64,000 nucleotides of DNA from NCBI GenBank assembly GCA_003105035.1, contig PQAL01000005.1, positions 62,001 to 126,000 of the forward strand. The letters run 5' to 3'. How positions within the stretch are numbered: position 1 is the stretch's first letter; the number at the start of each line of letters is the position of its first letter. Shown here one piece after another: positions 44,750 through 51,870 of the stretch. The notes below the pieces were generated by a model. The model saw only the letters and a list, made by a program, of their open reading frames with translations, ran no database searches and was not told where the DNA came from. This stretch comes from Anaerolineales bacterium (lineage in GTDB: Bacteria > Chloroflexota > Anaerolineae > Anaerolineales > UBA4823). A program made the position numbers and the translations under genes.

Positions 44750-45823
44750 GTGACGCAAAAAGAACTTGGTTATGTTGAGCTGGAATGGACCTGTAAACAT
44801 TGCGGGACGATCAACCCAGGGATGAACCGCATTTGCTCCAATTGCGGCGCACCAATCGCCCAGGATGACAAATTTGAGCTGCCTGACCAGCAGGTGTTGA
44901 TCACCGATCAGCAAAAACTGGATGAAGCCAAGACGGGTCCAGCCATTCAGTGCCCGTACTGTAATGTGCTCAATCCGGCTGGAACGCAAATCTGCATCCA
45001 ATGTGGTGGAGATATCCAGGCTGGCCTTGCGCGCCAGGCTGGTGAAGTGCTGGGAGCTTACAAGGCCGATTCAGTCCCTGATAAGCCCTGCCCTTCCTGT
45101 GGGCAGCCAGTGAAAGCCAATGCCCAGCGCTGCCCACATTGCGGCGGCAGCCTTGTCGAAAGTGCGAAACCACCCGCAACACCCGCTGGATCAAAGAAGA
45201 CTCCCCTCTGGCTGATCATCGGCGCCATTGCCTTGGGTCTGCTATGCGTCACCTCGATCATCGTCCTGGTAGTCTTGGGCAATAAGACCAGCGATGTCAC
45301 TGCCAGCGTGTCGGACGTACAATGGCAGCGTTCGATTGAAATACTCGCCAGGCAGCCGGTCCAAAAAAGCTCCTGGAGTGAAGATGTTCCTACGGATGCA
45401 GAAAATATCTCCTGCCGTGATGAATATAAAGAGACCCGCAGCGATCCAGTACCTAATGCCACCGAAGTATGCGGTACACCCTACACCATCGATGTTGGTA
45501 GCGGTGCTGGTAAGGTGGTCCAAGACTGTCAATATCAGGTATATGCCAGCTACTGCGACTATACCGTGCTGGATTGGGTCGTAGTGAGCACTGCTTTAGC
45601 TGAAGGGACTGACTTGAACCCCTCCTGGCCTCAGGTCAGCTTACAGGCTGGTCAGCAGGAAGGTGATCGCAGCGAAACCTACCAGGTCACTTTTACCACT
45701 GCTGGAGAAACCTATGCATACACCCCGGCTGACCTCACAGAATTCAGTCAATATGATCTTGGGTCACAATGGCTACTAAGCGTCAATACGTTTGGTCAGA
45801 TCAAGCAGCTGCGTAGCAAATAG
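44750..45823 (+). CDS. zinc-ribbon membrane protein
   Basis: A 357-residue protein. Three CxxC...CxxC zinc ribbons (about 15-33, 69-86 and 112-129) sit on the cytoplasmic side. One membrane helix (about 152-174) follows, then an extracytoplasmic domain of about 180 residues with four Cys that could form disulfides. The start is a GTG with AAGGAG 9 nt upstream. It lies just after a zinc/manganese importer, so a link to metal status is possible but unproven. The outer domain has no family I recognise. Confidence 0.75.
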   Translation: MTQKELGYVELEWTCKHCGTINPGMNRICSNCGAPIAQDDKFELPDQQVLITDQQKLDEAKTGPAIQCPYCNVLNPAGTQICIQCGGDIQAGLARQAGEVLGAYKADSVPDKPCPSCGQPVKANAQRCPHCGGSLVESAKPPATPAGSKKTPLWLIIGAIALGLLCVTSIIVLVVLGNKTSDVTASVSDVQWQRSIEILARQPVQKSSWSEDVPTDAENISCRDEYKETRSDPVPNATEVCGTPYTIDVGSGAGKVVQDCQYQVYASYCDYTVLDWVVVSTALAEGTDLNPSWPQVSLQAGQQEGDRSETYQVTFTTAGETYAYTPADLTEFSQYDLGSQWLLSVNTFGQIKQLRSK

Positions 45824-45925
45824 CCTAACCGCTATGCTAATAATCGCTGGGTGTCATGCTTTCTGTATTCTACCTGGCGGTATACACCCATAAGAATTCG
45901 CAGGATATCCGCTTACGTAAAAAAA

Positions 45926-45941
45926 CTACCCATCTGGGTAG
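45926..45941 (-). terminator. intrinsic terminator of the tRNA operon
   Basis: CTACCC (45926-45931) pairs with GGGTAG (45936-45941). On the minus strand seven Ts follow the stem. It lies 8 nt past the tRNA-Cys 3' end. Confidence 0.85.
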
Positions 45942-45948
45942 CTTTTAG

Positions 45949-46019
45949 AGGCGTCGACGGGATTTGAACCCGTGATCAGGGTTTTGCAGACCCTTGCCTT
46001 GCCACTTGGCCACGACGCC
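45949..46019 (-). tRNA. tRNA-Cys (GCA)
   Basis: The 7-bp acceptor GGCGTCG/CGACGCC, the T-loop TTCAAAT and the anticodon loop CTGCAAA (anticodon GCA) are all present. The discriminator base is U73, as usual for tRNA-Cys. CCA is not encoded. It is the last of three tRNAs in one operon. Confidence 0.95.
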
Positions 46020-46104
46020 ATTTCAATTTATATTGAAAATTGCTGATTGGTGATTTTGATGGCAAATTTCAATAAAAATCAACAACCAGCAACCTTCGTT
46101 GAGA

Positions 46105-46176
<72 letters not shown>

Positions 46177-46199
46177 AGGGCTGACCATTCGGTCAGTAG

Positions 46200-46272
46200 T
46201 GCCGAGAGTCAGGATCGAACTGACGACCCCACAATTTTCAGTCGTGTGCTCTACCTACTGAGCTATCTCGGC
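46200..46272 (-). tRNA. tRNA-Phe (GAA)
   Basis: The acceptor GCCGAGA/TCTCGGC, the T-loop TTCGATC and the anticodon loop CTGAAAA (anticodon GAA) are present. The discriminator is A73. It is the first tRNA of the operon. Confidence 0.95.
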
Positions 46273-46299
46273 CTGTTCAGCAGATTTTCAAGAATGCTA

Positions 46300-46327
46300 A
46301 TTTTACCAGATGCAAGCACATTGTCAA
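46300..46327 (-). promoter_or_regulatory. promoter of the Phe-Gly-Cys tRNA operon
   Basis: On the minus strand a perfect TTGACA (46322-46327) and TAAAAT (46300-46305) are spaced by 16 bp, about 28 nt upstream of the tRNA-Phe 5' end. Confidence 0.8.
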
Positions 46328-46399
46328 GCATCACCCTCCCACCCGCCTCTTATTGGAGATTAACTTGCCTTTTCTTCAAATTTATGTCATAATAATTAT

Positions 46400-46436
46400 G
46401 CGAACATCTGGGTGCCCCCCTCACCCAGGTGTTCGC
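46400..46436. other. 15-bp inverted repeat with C-rich loop
   Basis: The arms at 46400-46414 and 46422-46436 pair over 15 positions with one G-T pair and a CCCCCCT loop. It stands between two divergent promoters and has no U-tract on either side. It could be an operator or the end of an unrecognised small RNA. Confidence 0.4.
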
Positions 46437-46499
46437 ACTTTAAACCACCAGGAATTCCACTTTTCCTCAATTTTGTAGCAAAATTCACTATCATTTGGC

Positions 46500-46527
46500 T
46501 TGACTTATTCATCCATGTCTCTATAAT
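46500..46527 (+). promoter_or_regulatory. promoter of the tandem riboswitch transcript
   Basis: TTGACT (46500-46505) and a perfect TATAAT (46522-46527) are spaced by 16 bp. The predicted start near 46534 is a few bases before the first aptamer. Confidence 0.8.
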
Positions 46528-46540
46528 TAAAGTGCAACGC

Positions 46541-46625
46541 TCCGAAAAGGCTCGTCAGGTGAAAGTCTGATGCGCAGAGTCATGGGTCTACATCCATTTC
46601 CCCTGGTGGACACGATTCCAGACCG
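46541..46625 (+). ncRNA. first, degenerate GEMM-like aptamer
   Basis: This unit has the GAAA-capped stem (GTCAGGTGAAAGTCTGAT), the GGGTCTA junction and a closing CCAGACCG like the next two units. The core motifs are changed: GGCTCGTC instead of GGCAAAC, and GCGCAGAG instead of GACGCAAAG. It may be a decayed copy or have altered ligand preference. Confidence 0.55.
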
Positions 46626-46708
46626 CCGACAATAGCAAACTAAGTGAAAACTTAGGACGCAAAGTACTGGGTCTAAAACCGGTTCTGCCGGTCATGATTG
46701 CCAGACCT
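46626..46708 (+). ncRNA. cyclic di-GMP-I (GEMM) riboswitch aptamer, second unit
   Basis: The GEMM hallmarks are in order: AGCAAACTAAG, a GAAA loop, CTTAGGACGCAAAG, GGGTCTAAAA, CCGGTT/CCGGTC with a short loop, then ATGATTGCCAGACC. The match to the Vibrio Vc2-type consensus is clear by eye. The G before CAAAC that contacts the ligand is kept. Confidence 0.82.
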
Positions 46709-46794
46709 CCGAACAGGCAAAACCAGTGAAAACTGGCGACGCAAAGTTATGGGTCTAAAATCGGTTTTTCCGGTCATGACTGCCAGACTACCGA
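46709..46794 (+). ncRNA. cyclic di-GMP-I (GEMM) riboswitch aptamer, third unit
   Basis: The same core as the second unit: AGGCAAAACCAG (one extra A), a GAAA loop, CTGGCGACGCAAAG, GGGTCTAAAA, a TCCGGT stem and ATGACTGCCAGACT. It ends 25 nt before an intrinsic terminator, as expected for a transcriptional switch. Confidence 0.82.
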
Positions 46795-46818
46795 AGAGCG
46801 TCGCACATTTTAACCACC

Positions 46819-46843
46819 ATGAGCAGTCACCTGCTCATTTTTT
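46819..46843 (+). terminator. intrinsic terminator, probable expression platform
   Basis: ATGAGCAG (46819-46826) pairs with CTGCTCAT (46831-46838) around TCAC and runs into TTTTTT. It follows the third aptamer directly. Confidence 0.85.
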
Positions 46844-47042
46844 CTTCCAGTCGGTTAATTGCGAATTTATTACGGACTTCGATGCAAGGATGAATGATCC
46901 AGTTTTGACAGGATTGTTGTGCTCAGCTTATTATTTTATATAATATAACTGAGAGTAGGAGAGGCTGTTATATGTCACTCTTCCTGCGGTAAAACCATCG
47001 ATAAAATATCAGTACTGCTTCATTGGCATGGAGGGTTCAACA
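46844..47042 (+). promoter_or_regulatory. spacer between riboswitch terminator and oxidoreductase gene
   Basis: No gene is supported here. TTGACA (46905-46910) with TATTAT (46929-46934), 18 bp apart, could be a second promoter. A 17-codon frame at 46890 has GCAAGG before it but nothing else to support it. Confidence 0.35.
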
Positions 47043-47975
47043 ATGGATGGAGGAAGTAAACGTAAGCTCACTTTTGGGATTATGCTGGGACCGTTCCCCC
47101 CATGGGAGAAGGTCGTAGGCTGGGCGAAGCTGGTCGAAAGCCTTGGGCTCGATAAGCTCTGGCTACCCGATCATTATGTCAATCCAGACGATAAGGATAT
47201 GGATTGGTTTGACTGCTGGTGTACGCTTTCAGCCCTGGCGACCCAAACCGATAAGATCAAGCTTGGGACCTTGGTCTCAAGCATGACTCTGCGTAATCCA
47301 GCAGTCCTGGCCCACATGTCCATGGCTGCAGACCACATCTCTGCCGGGCGCTTCGAGTTAGGGGTTGGTGCAGCTGGCACCCGAAAATGCCACGAGATGA
47401 CCGGTGTACTGCGTTGGGAGCCGAAAGAACGTTCGGAACGCTACCGTGAATTTGTTGAAATCCTGTATTCGATGCTCAATAATGAGGTAACCACCTATCC
47501 AGGGAACTATTACAATATCCAGGGAGCAGTGATGCATCCGGGATTCATCTCCAGTCCCCATCCAACGCTTAGCGTCGCTGCACACGGACCAAAGGCTCTC
47601 CGCCTGGCCGCTACATATGGTGATGCCTGGAACACCCTTGGACCGTTAAAAGAGCTGACGCCCAGGCAAAGCAGCGATGAGATCCATCAGAGTTATCAAA
47701 TGCTCCGTGAGTTTGCCGCTGCTGCTGGTCGTGATCCGGATAACTTCGATCGGACAATCCTATTCGGGTGGACCTGCGAACGCCCTTGTGCCTCAGTAGA
47801 TGCCTTTTATGACGTCATCAGTCGTTATGCAGAAGCAGGCATCAATGATTTCTGCTTTATTTACGCCCCAGGGGTCGACCTGTGGAAAGATCAATCCATC
47901 AATAATGAGGACCTGCTATACAGGATTGCACTGGAAGCCATCCCTGCCATACGGAGCAGTAGTCTGAATAAATAA
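47043..47975 (+). CDS. LLM-class (luciferase-like) flavin or F420-dependent oxidoreductase
   Basis: A TIM-barrel oxidoreductase of 310 residues. Family features are the opening TFGIMLGPFPPWEKVVGWAK, DKLWLPDHY near 40, IKLGTLVSSMTLRNPAVLA near 78 and GRFELGVGAAGTR near 105. Bacterial-luciferase and F420 members share this fold, so the cofactor is not settled. The ATG at 47043 has GGAGGG 7 nt upstream; an ATG at 47028 is less likely. It is the first gene after the c-di-GMP riboswitches and may be under their control. The substrate is unknown. Confidence 0.85.
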   Translation: MDGGSKRKLTFGIMLGPFPPWEKVVGWAKLVESLGLDKLWLPDHYVNPDDKDMDWFDCWCTLSALATQTDKIKLGTLVSSMTLRNPAVLAHMSMAADHISAGRFELGVGAAGTRKCHEMTGVLRWEPKERSERYREFVEILYSMLNNEVTTYPGNYYNIQGAVMHPGFISSPHPTLSVAAHGPKALRLAATYGDAWNTLGPLKELTPRQSSDEIHQSYQMLREFAAAAGRDPDNFDRTILFGWTCERPCASVDAFYDVISRYAEAGINDFCFIYAPGVDLWKDQSINNEDLLYRIALEAIPAIRSSSLNK

Positions 47976-48360
47976 AATCACATATAACTGATATCACAAT
48001 CTATCAAGAATAGGGCTTAACATCCATAGAAGCAGAACGTCGCCAAGAATCCTCGCTGATAGCATTCATGTGGGGATAGTAACACTGACAGTTCTTATCA
48101 CATAACCCCTGAACTGACCTGGGTGTTAGTCTTCTGTTCTGCGGAAAAGTCAATTTTAAGAAAATACGAGTTACATCATACCATCAATCAAAATGTGCTT
48201 CAGCCATTCAGAGTACCATCCAATCAAACGTCAGCGATTTGAGCTTCTAGTAGACGTTTTAGGAGGTTTTGTCAAGAGGATATTTTTAATCTCACAATTC
48301 ATCCATAGAGGTTGTTAAAAACCTAGTCTCACAAAAATCAATGGTTCGGCTTTTTGCTAT
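47976..48360. other. intergenic region without recognised features
   Basis: I see no gene, strong hairpin or promoter in this A/T-rich stretch after the oxidoreductase gene. Confidence 0.4.
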
Positions 48361-48430
48361 GCTCCTACCCGGTCAAGCACAGGTTTCAACCCTGAAAGCT
48401 AGGGTCCTGTCCACTAGACGATGGGGATAC
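48361..48430 (-). pseudogene. degenerate tRNA-Glu copy
   Basis: On the minus strand CCCCATCGTCTAG matches the 5' part of the intact tRNA-Glu at 49405-49477, followed by an AGGAC D-arm end and a GCTTTCA anticodon region. The acceptor ends no longer pair and the T-loop is lost (GCTTGAC), so it should not be functional. Confidence 0.65.
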
Positions 48431-48490
48431 TGCCATTTTAGCCTCTATAAAAATATGGGGGTTGCCATCTCTGTTTCGTCTAAACAAAAA

Positions 48491-48510
48491 ATCCCCGCTC
48501 GAGCGGGGAT
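48491..48510 (-). terminator. intrinsic terminator
   Basis: The perfect palindrome ATCCCCGC-TCGA-GCGGGGAT is followed on the minus strand by TTTTTGTTTA. It lies downstream of the small monooxygenase-like gene. Confidence 0.8.
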
Positions 48511-48614
48511 CGATATTTCAGTTACCTATTATTGATTTATATATGAGGTAAATTCTTTTTTTAACGCCTGCCAGGTAAGAAACCAGTCAGTATTCGCGTT
48601 GCATTTATCGATAT

Positions 48615-48890
48615 CTAACTTCGCGACACGATAGAGACCAAGGCGGGCTGCCCTATCACGCCTGCCTTCATCATCACTTCCCCAAGTCCCGGATCGTTGG
48701 CGAACTTTAGAGCATTTTCCGGTTTATCCCACTCCATAATCGCTATGGTAGTGTTAGGGTCATTCACATCTCGATAAACCTGGCTTACGCCTGTTGCACC
48801 AAAAGATCGACGCCTGGCATCGTCTTCATCATAAAATGGGCGCCATTTTTCATAATCAGCAACTGTGTGACGAACAACGAGGTAGCACAT
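48615..48890 (-). CDS. small dimeric alpha-beta barrel (antibiotic-biosynthesis-monooxygenase-like) protein
   Basis: A 91-residue protein opening MCYLVVRHTVADYEKWRPFY, with WDKPENALKFANDPGL in the middle. Both are typical of stand-alone ferredoxin-fold barrels related to ABM or cyclase proteins. The start at 48890 has AAAGGA 8 nt upstream; an extension to 48941 lacks a site. These proteins dimerise; some bind heme or oxidise quinols, others have no known activity. It lies alone between two tRNA-Glu relics. Confidence 0.72.
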   Translation of the reverse strand: MCYLVVRHTVADYEKWRPFYDEDDARRRSFGATGVSQVYRDVNDPNTTIAIMEWDKPENALKFANDPGLGEVMMKAGVIGQPALVSIVSRS

Positions 48891-49301
48891 AAGTATATCC
48901 TTTCGCAATTTTCGATATGGTGTATGCCTCTTTTGAAGCATACGATGAATTCGTACTCAACAATGTTTAGGAAGCCGATATTATCTCTATCATTACAATT
49001 CGATAGAATGAATAAGGGCATTCTCACAACAAAGTACAGACACTATTGTTGAGGTAAGTAGCCATGATGCTTTTCTGGCTGACTTTGTAAATCAATATCC
49101 CCATATAAGGTAAAGTATATCATATTATTCGTAATTTCTTTTGCCAGTTTTATTAATATAAGCTCAATGGTTTACAAACAGTTACGTATGGTAACGATAG
49201 TCTCGAATATGGATGGAGTATCTTTTATAAAGTCAATCACTCGTTCATGAGAATCCAAAGAGTAATCCTATTTACTATTACATGAGCGAATCCAAAAGTG
49301 T
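48891..49301. other. intergenic region without recognised features
   Basis: A/T-rich sequence with stop codons in all frames. No RNA gene or repeat was recognised. Confidence 0.4.
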
Positions 49302-49360
49302 GCCCCCAGCCGGTCGAACTGGCGTTTTAGCGATGAGTCCCCTCAATGGGGATTGAAAGG
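49302..49360 (-). pseudogene. tRNA-Glu 3'-half fragment with an inserted hairpin
   Basis: The plus strand starts GCCCCCAGCC, lacks two bases of the T-loop, then matches CGAACTGGCGTTTTAGC of the intact tRNA-Glu 100 bp away. About 21 bases with the palindrome CCCCTCAATGGGG interrupt it before TTGAAAGGGCT resumes. The insertion falls next to the anticodon position. The 5' half is missing. Confidence 0.6.
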
Positions 49361-49377
49361 GCTTAATTAATCAAAGA

Positions 49378-49396
49378 GCACCGTATATCACGGTGC
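49378..49396 (-). terminator. terminator of tRNA-Glu
   Basis: GCACCG (49378-49383) pairs with CGGTGC (49391-49396). On the minus strand TCTTTGATTAAT follows, 9 nt after the tRNA-Glu 3' end. Confidence 0.65.
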
Positions 49397-49404
49397 CTTT
49401 GCGT

Positions 49405-49477
49405 TGCCCCCAGCCAGATTCGAACTGGCGTTTTAGCCTTGAAAGGGCTGCGTCCTGGTCCCCTAGACGATGGGGGC
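49405..49477 (-). tRNA. tRNA-Glu (TTC)
   Basis: The acceptor GCCCCCA/TGGGGGC, the T-arm GCCAG-TTCGAAT-CTGGC and the anticodon loop CTTTCAA (anticodon TTC) are intact. The anticodon stem has one C-A mismatch at its base. The discriminator is A73. CCA is not encoded. Confidence 0.92.
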
Positions 49478-49494
49478 GGGTTCCAAGCGCACGG

Positions 49495-49523
49495 ATTTTA
49501 CCATCAGCGCTGATTCGGGTCAA
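49495..49523 (-). promoter_or_regulatory. promoter of tRNA-Glu
   Basis: On the minus strand TTGACC (49518-49523) and TAAAAT (49495-49500) have the ideal 17-bp spacing. The same TAAAAT -10 is used at the Phe-Gly-Cys operon. Confidence 0.75.
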
Positions 49524-49530
49524 GTAAATC

Positions 49531-49559
49531 TGGACAAATTCCCCGCCCTCAAGTAAAAT
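49531..49559 (+). promoter_or_regulatory. promoter of rpsT
   Basis: TGGACA (49531-49536) and TAAAAT (49554-49559), 17 bp apart, lie about 42 nt before the start codon. Confidence 0.65.
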
Positions 49560-49600
49560 AGCCTGCCGTGATCTAGAAGGATATTTTTTGGAGGACCAAG

Positions 49601-49876
49601 TTGGCTAATACCAAATCTGCAATCAAGCGCATAAAACAAAACCACAAGCGACGGCTACGCAACCGCTTGTTCACCGGTGGTGCTCGCACGTATGTCAAGC
49701 ATGCCCGCACAGCCATCGAAGGTGGCACACCTGAAGATGCCCGCACCGCCACTATGGCAGCCATCAGCGCCTTGGATAAGGCCGCTGAAAAAGGCGTCAT
49801 TCACAAAAACAATGCTGCCCGGCGCAAAAGCCGCCTGATGCGTCGCCTCGCACAGATGGACAAACCCGTCGCCTAA
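49601..49876 (+). CDS. rpsT: 30S ribosomal protein S20
   Basis: A small basic primary-binding protein of the 30S subunit, 91 residues. The opening ANTKSAIKRIKQNHKRRLRN and NNAARRKSRLMRRLAQ near the end are diagnostic. The start codon is TTG, with GGAGG 6 nt upstream. A rare start codon at rpsT is also known in E. coli, where it takes part in autoregulation. It is monocistronic with its own promoter and terminator. Confidence 0.95.
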   Translation: MANTKSAIKRIKQNHKRRLRNRLFTGGARTYVKHARTAIEGGTPEDARTATMAAISALDKAAEKGVIHKNNAARRKSRLMRRLAQMDKPVA

Positions 49877-49939
49877 TATTCCACGGGCTGATCTTGCCAA
49901 CCATGCAAGACCCAGCATTCTCTTAATGTAAATTCTCCA

Positions 49940-49968
49940 GCGGGAGTATCAGGTACTCCCGCTTTTTT
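49940..49968 (+). terminator. intrinsic terminator of rpsT
   Basis: GCGGGAGTA (49940-49948) pairs with TACTCCCGC (49954-49962) and is followed by six Ts. Confidence 0.9.
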
Positions 49969-49976
49969 GCTACAAT
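49968..49976 (+). promoter_or_regulatory. extended -10 promoter directly before argS
   Basis: TGC followed by TACAAT (49971-49976) overlaps the end of the rpsT terminator. Its expected start point lies on or next to the argS ATG at 49984, implying a leaderless or very short-leader mRNA. Confidence 0.45.
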
Positions 49977-49983
49977 AAGGCAT

Positions 49984-51801
49984 ATGTTCGAATCGCAGCA
50001 GCAGGCCGCCACACAAAAAATCCGCTCCTACATCACCGAGCATCACCTTCCTTTACCCGGTGATATCGCCTGGAGCCCCATCCCGTTTTCAGGCGAATGG
50101 GGCATCACCACCTCATTCTTCCAGCTGGCTGCCCTCGAGGCCCGCACGATCAAGGAAGCTACCGGCCAATCCTTCAATGTTGCAGCTCGTGCCCAGGAGT
50201 TGGCTGCCAAGATCGCACTTTACCTGGGCGACCTGCCGGGTTTCACCCGTAAGGAAGCTGTCAGAGGTTACCTGAACTTATATTATTCTCCCGCTGAATT
50301 CTCAAAGCAGGTGGTAGATGCCATCATCGAACAGGGGGTTGATTTCGGGCGCGGTCAACCCAAAGGCGAGCGGGTGATGATCGAGTATGCCCAGCCCAAC
50401 ATGCTGCACTCCTTTCACATTGGCCATTTCCGTAATGCAGTCCTCGGTGAAGCCCTGGCCCGCCTGGTGGAGTTTGCGGGGTTTGATACCATTCGTGCCA
50501 CCTACCCGGGTGACATCGGCCTGGGTGTCATCACTGTGGTGTGGATCTACCAGAAGTTCTACAAGGGTATGGAACCATCAGGCATCCATGAACGCGGCCA
50601 GTGGTTGCTGAAGATCTATGTCGAAGCTATCGCCATGCTCGAGGCTAAGGAAGATGAAACATCCGAGCAGGTAGCCCAACGTGAAGCCTACGACGCAGAA
50701 CGGCGGGAACTTTACCTCCGCTGGGATGCCAAGGACCCTGAGGTACGCTCTTTGTGGCTGAAGCTCCGCCAATGGAGCCTGGATGAGCTGAACGACATCT
50801 TCCGCATACTCGCCATCAAGATGGACGTGTGGTTCTATGAAAGTGAAGTAGACGATCCGGCTAAGGAAATTGTTGATGAGCTGGTCGCCAGAGGTATCGC
50901 TGATGATGAACGCCCCCAGGGTGGTCCGGTAATTGTGCACATCGACGAAAAGCTCGGTCTTAAAAAAGAGAAGTACCGCAGCAACATCATCCTGCGCAGT
51001 GACGGCACCACGCTTTACCTCACCAAAGACCTGGCGCTGGCCAAGATAAAGTTTGAGACTTATCATGTAGACCGCTCAGTCTACGTGGTGGATGTTCGCC
51101 AGGGGATGCACCTCCAGCAAGCCTTCAAGATCCTCGAGCTGTGGGGCTTCCACCAGGCAGCCAAATGCTATCACCTGGGATATGGATTTGTTAGCCTGCC
51201 TGAGGGTGCCATGTCTGCCCGCAAAGGCAGGTTGGTCCTGTTCAAGGATGTGGCTGACGAAGCCATTCGCAGAGTGTTGGTTGAGATCGAGCAGAAGAAT
51301 CCCGATTTAGCCCCGGAGGAACGCCAGCCTGTCGCTGAGCAGGTGGGCTTAGGGGCGATGACTTATGCCATGTTAGCCATCGACAACAACAGGGATATGG
51401 TCTATGATATGGATACTGCCTTGAATTTTGACGGGCATACGGGTCCATACATCCAATACACCCATGTACGCGCCAATGGTATCCTCAAGAAAGGTGGCGG
51501 CATTCCACAGGCAGCTGATTTCGATTACCCGCTCGCCAATCATGAAGTGCAATTGATCGACCTGATGTCACGCTTCCCGTCCACGGTTCAACAAGCCGCT
51601 GAAGAATACCGGCTGCTGGTCATCGCTAATTATGCTTATGAGCTTGCCAGCACTTTCCATAGTTTTTATCATGTTGTTCCGGTGATCCAAACCGATGATC
51701 CCGTTATTCGTGCGGCCCGTTTACGCCTGGTGGCTGCTGCCCGCCAGACCCTTGCCAATGCCTTGCAGATCCTGGATATTGAGGCTCCACAGGTGATGTA
51801 A
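49984..51801 (+). CDS. argS: arginyl-tRNA synthetase
   Basis: A class I aminoacyl-tRNA synthetase of 605 residues. The N-terminal Arg-tRNA recognition domain (about 1-110) is followed by the HIGH motif (H145-H148, in SFHIGHFRNA) and the KMSKS equivalent MSARKG (410-415). The C-terminal helical anticodon-binding domain ends ALQILDIEAPQVM. All hallmarks are intact. AAGG lies only 3 nt before the ATG and a -10 box just upstream, so initiation may be leaderless. A strong terminator follows. Confidence 0.95.
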   Translation: MFESQQQAATQKIRSYITEHHLPLPGDIAWSPIPFSGEWGITTSFFQLAALEARTIKEATGQSFNVAARAQELAAKIALYLGDLPGFTRKEAVRGYLNLYYSPAEFSKQVVDAIIEQGVDFGRGQPKGERVMIEYAQPNMLHSFHIGHFRNAVLGEALARLVEFAGFDTIRATYPGDIGLGVITVVWIYQKFYKGMEPSGIHERGQWLLKIYVEAIAMLEAKEDETSEQVAQREAYDAERRELYLRWDAKDPEVRSLWLKLRQWSLDELNDIFRILAIKMDVWFYESEVDDPAKEIVDELVARGIADDERPQGGPVIVHIDEKLGLKKEKYRSNIILRSDGTTLYLTKDLALAKIKFETYHVDRSVYVVDVRQGMHLQQAFKILELWGFHQAAKCYHLGYGFVSLPEGAMSARKGRLVLFKDVADEAIRRVLVEIEQKNPDLAPEERQPVAEQVGLGAMTYAMLAIDNNRDMVYDMDTALNFDGHTGPYIQYTHVRANGILKKGGGIPQAADFDYPLANHEVQLIDLMSRFPSTVQQAAEEYRLLVIANYAYELASTFHSFYHVVPVIQTDDPVIRAARLRLVAAARQTLANALQILDIEAPQVM

Positions 51802-51805
51802 TTAC

Positions 51806-51837
51806 AGGGAGATTGGAATCAACCAATCTCCCTTTTT
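51806..51837 (+). terminator. intrinsic terminator of argS
   Basis: AGGGAGATTGG (51806-51816) pairs with CCAATCTCCCT (51823-51833) around AATCAA and runs into TTTTT. Confidence 0.9.
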
Positions 51838-51870
51838 AAATAAAAAAACAATTAGGAGAAGAACCAGCCA

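Noticed and set aside
48341-48535. 64-codon open frame
   Set aside because: It covers the tRNA-Glu relic and the terminator palindrome, so coding is unlikely.
49333-49360. CRISPR array
   Set aside because: Only one repeat-like unit is present. No second copy occurs at spacer distance on either side and no cas gene is in the window.
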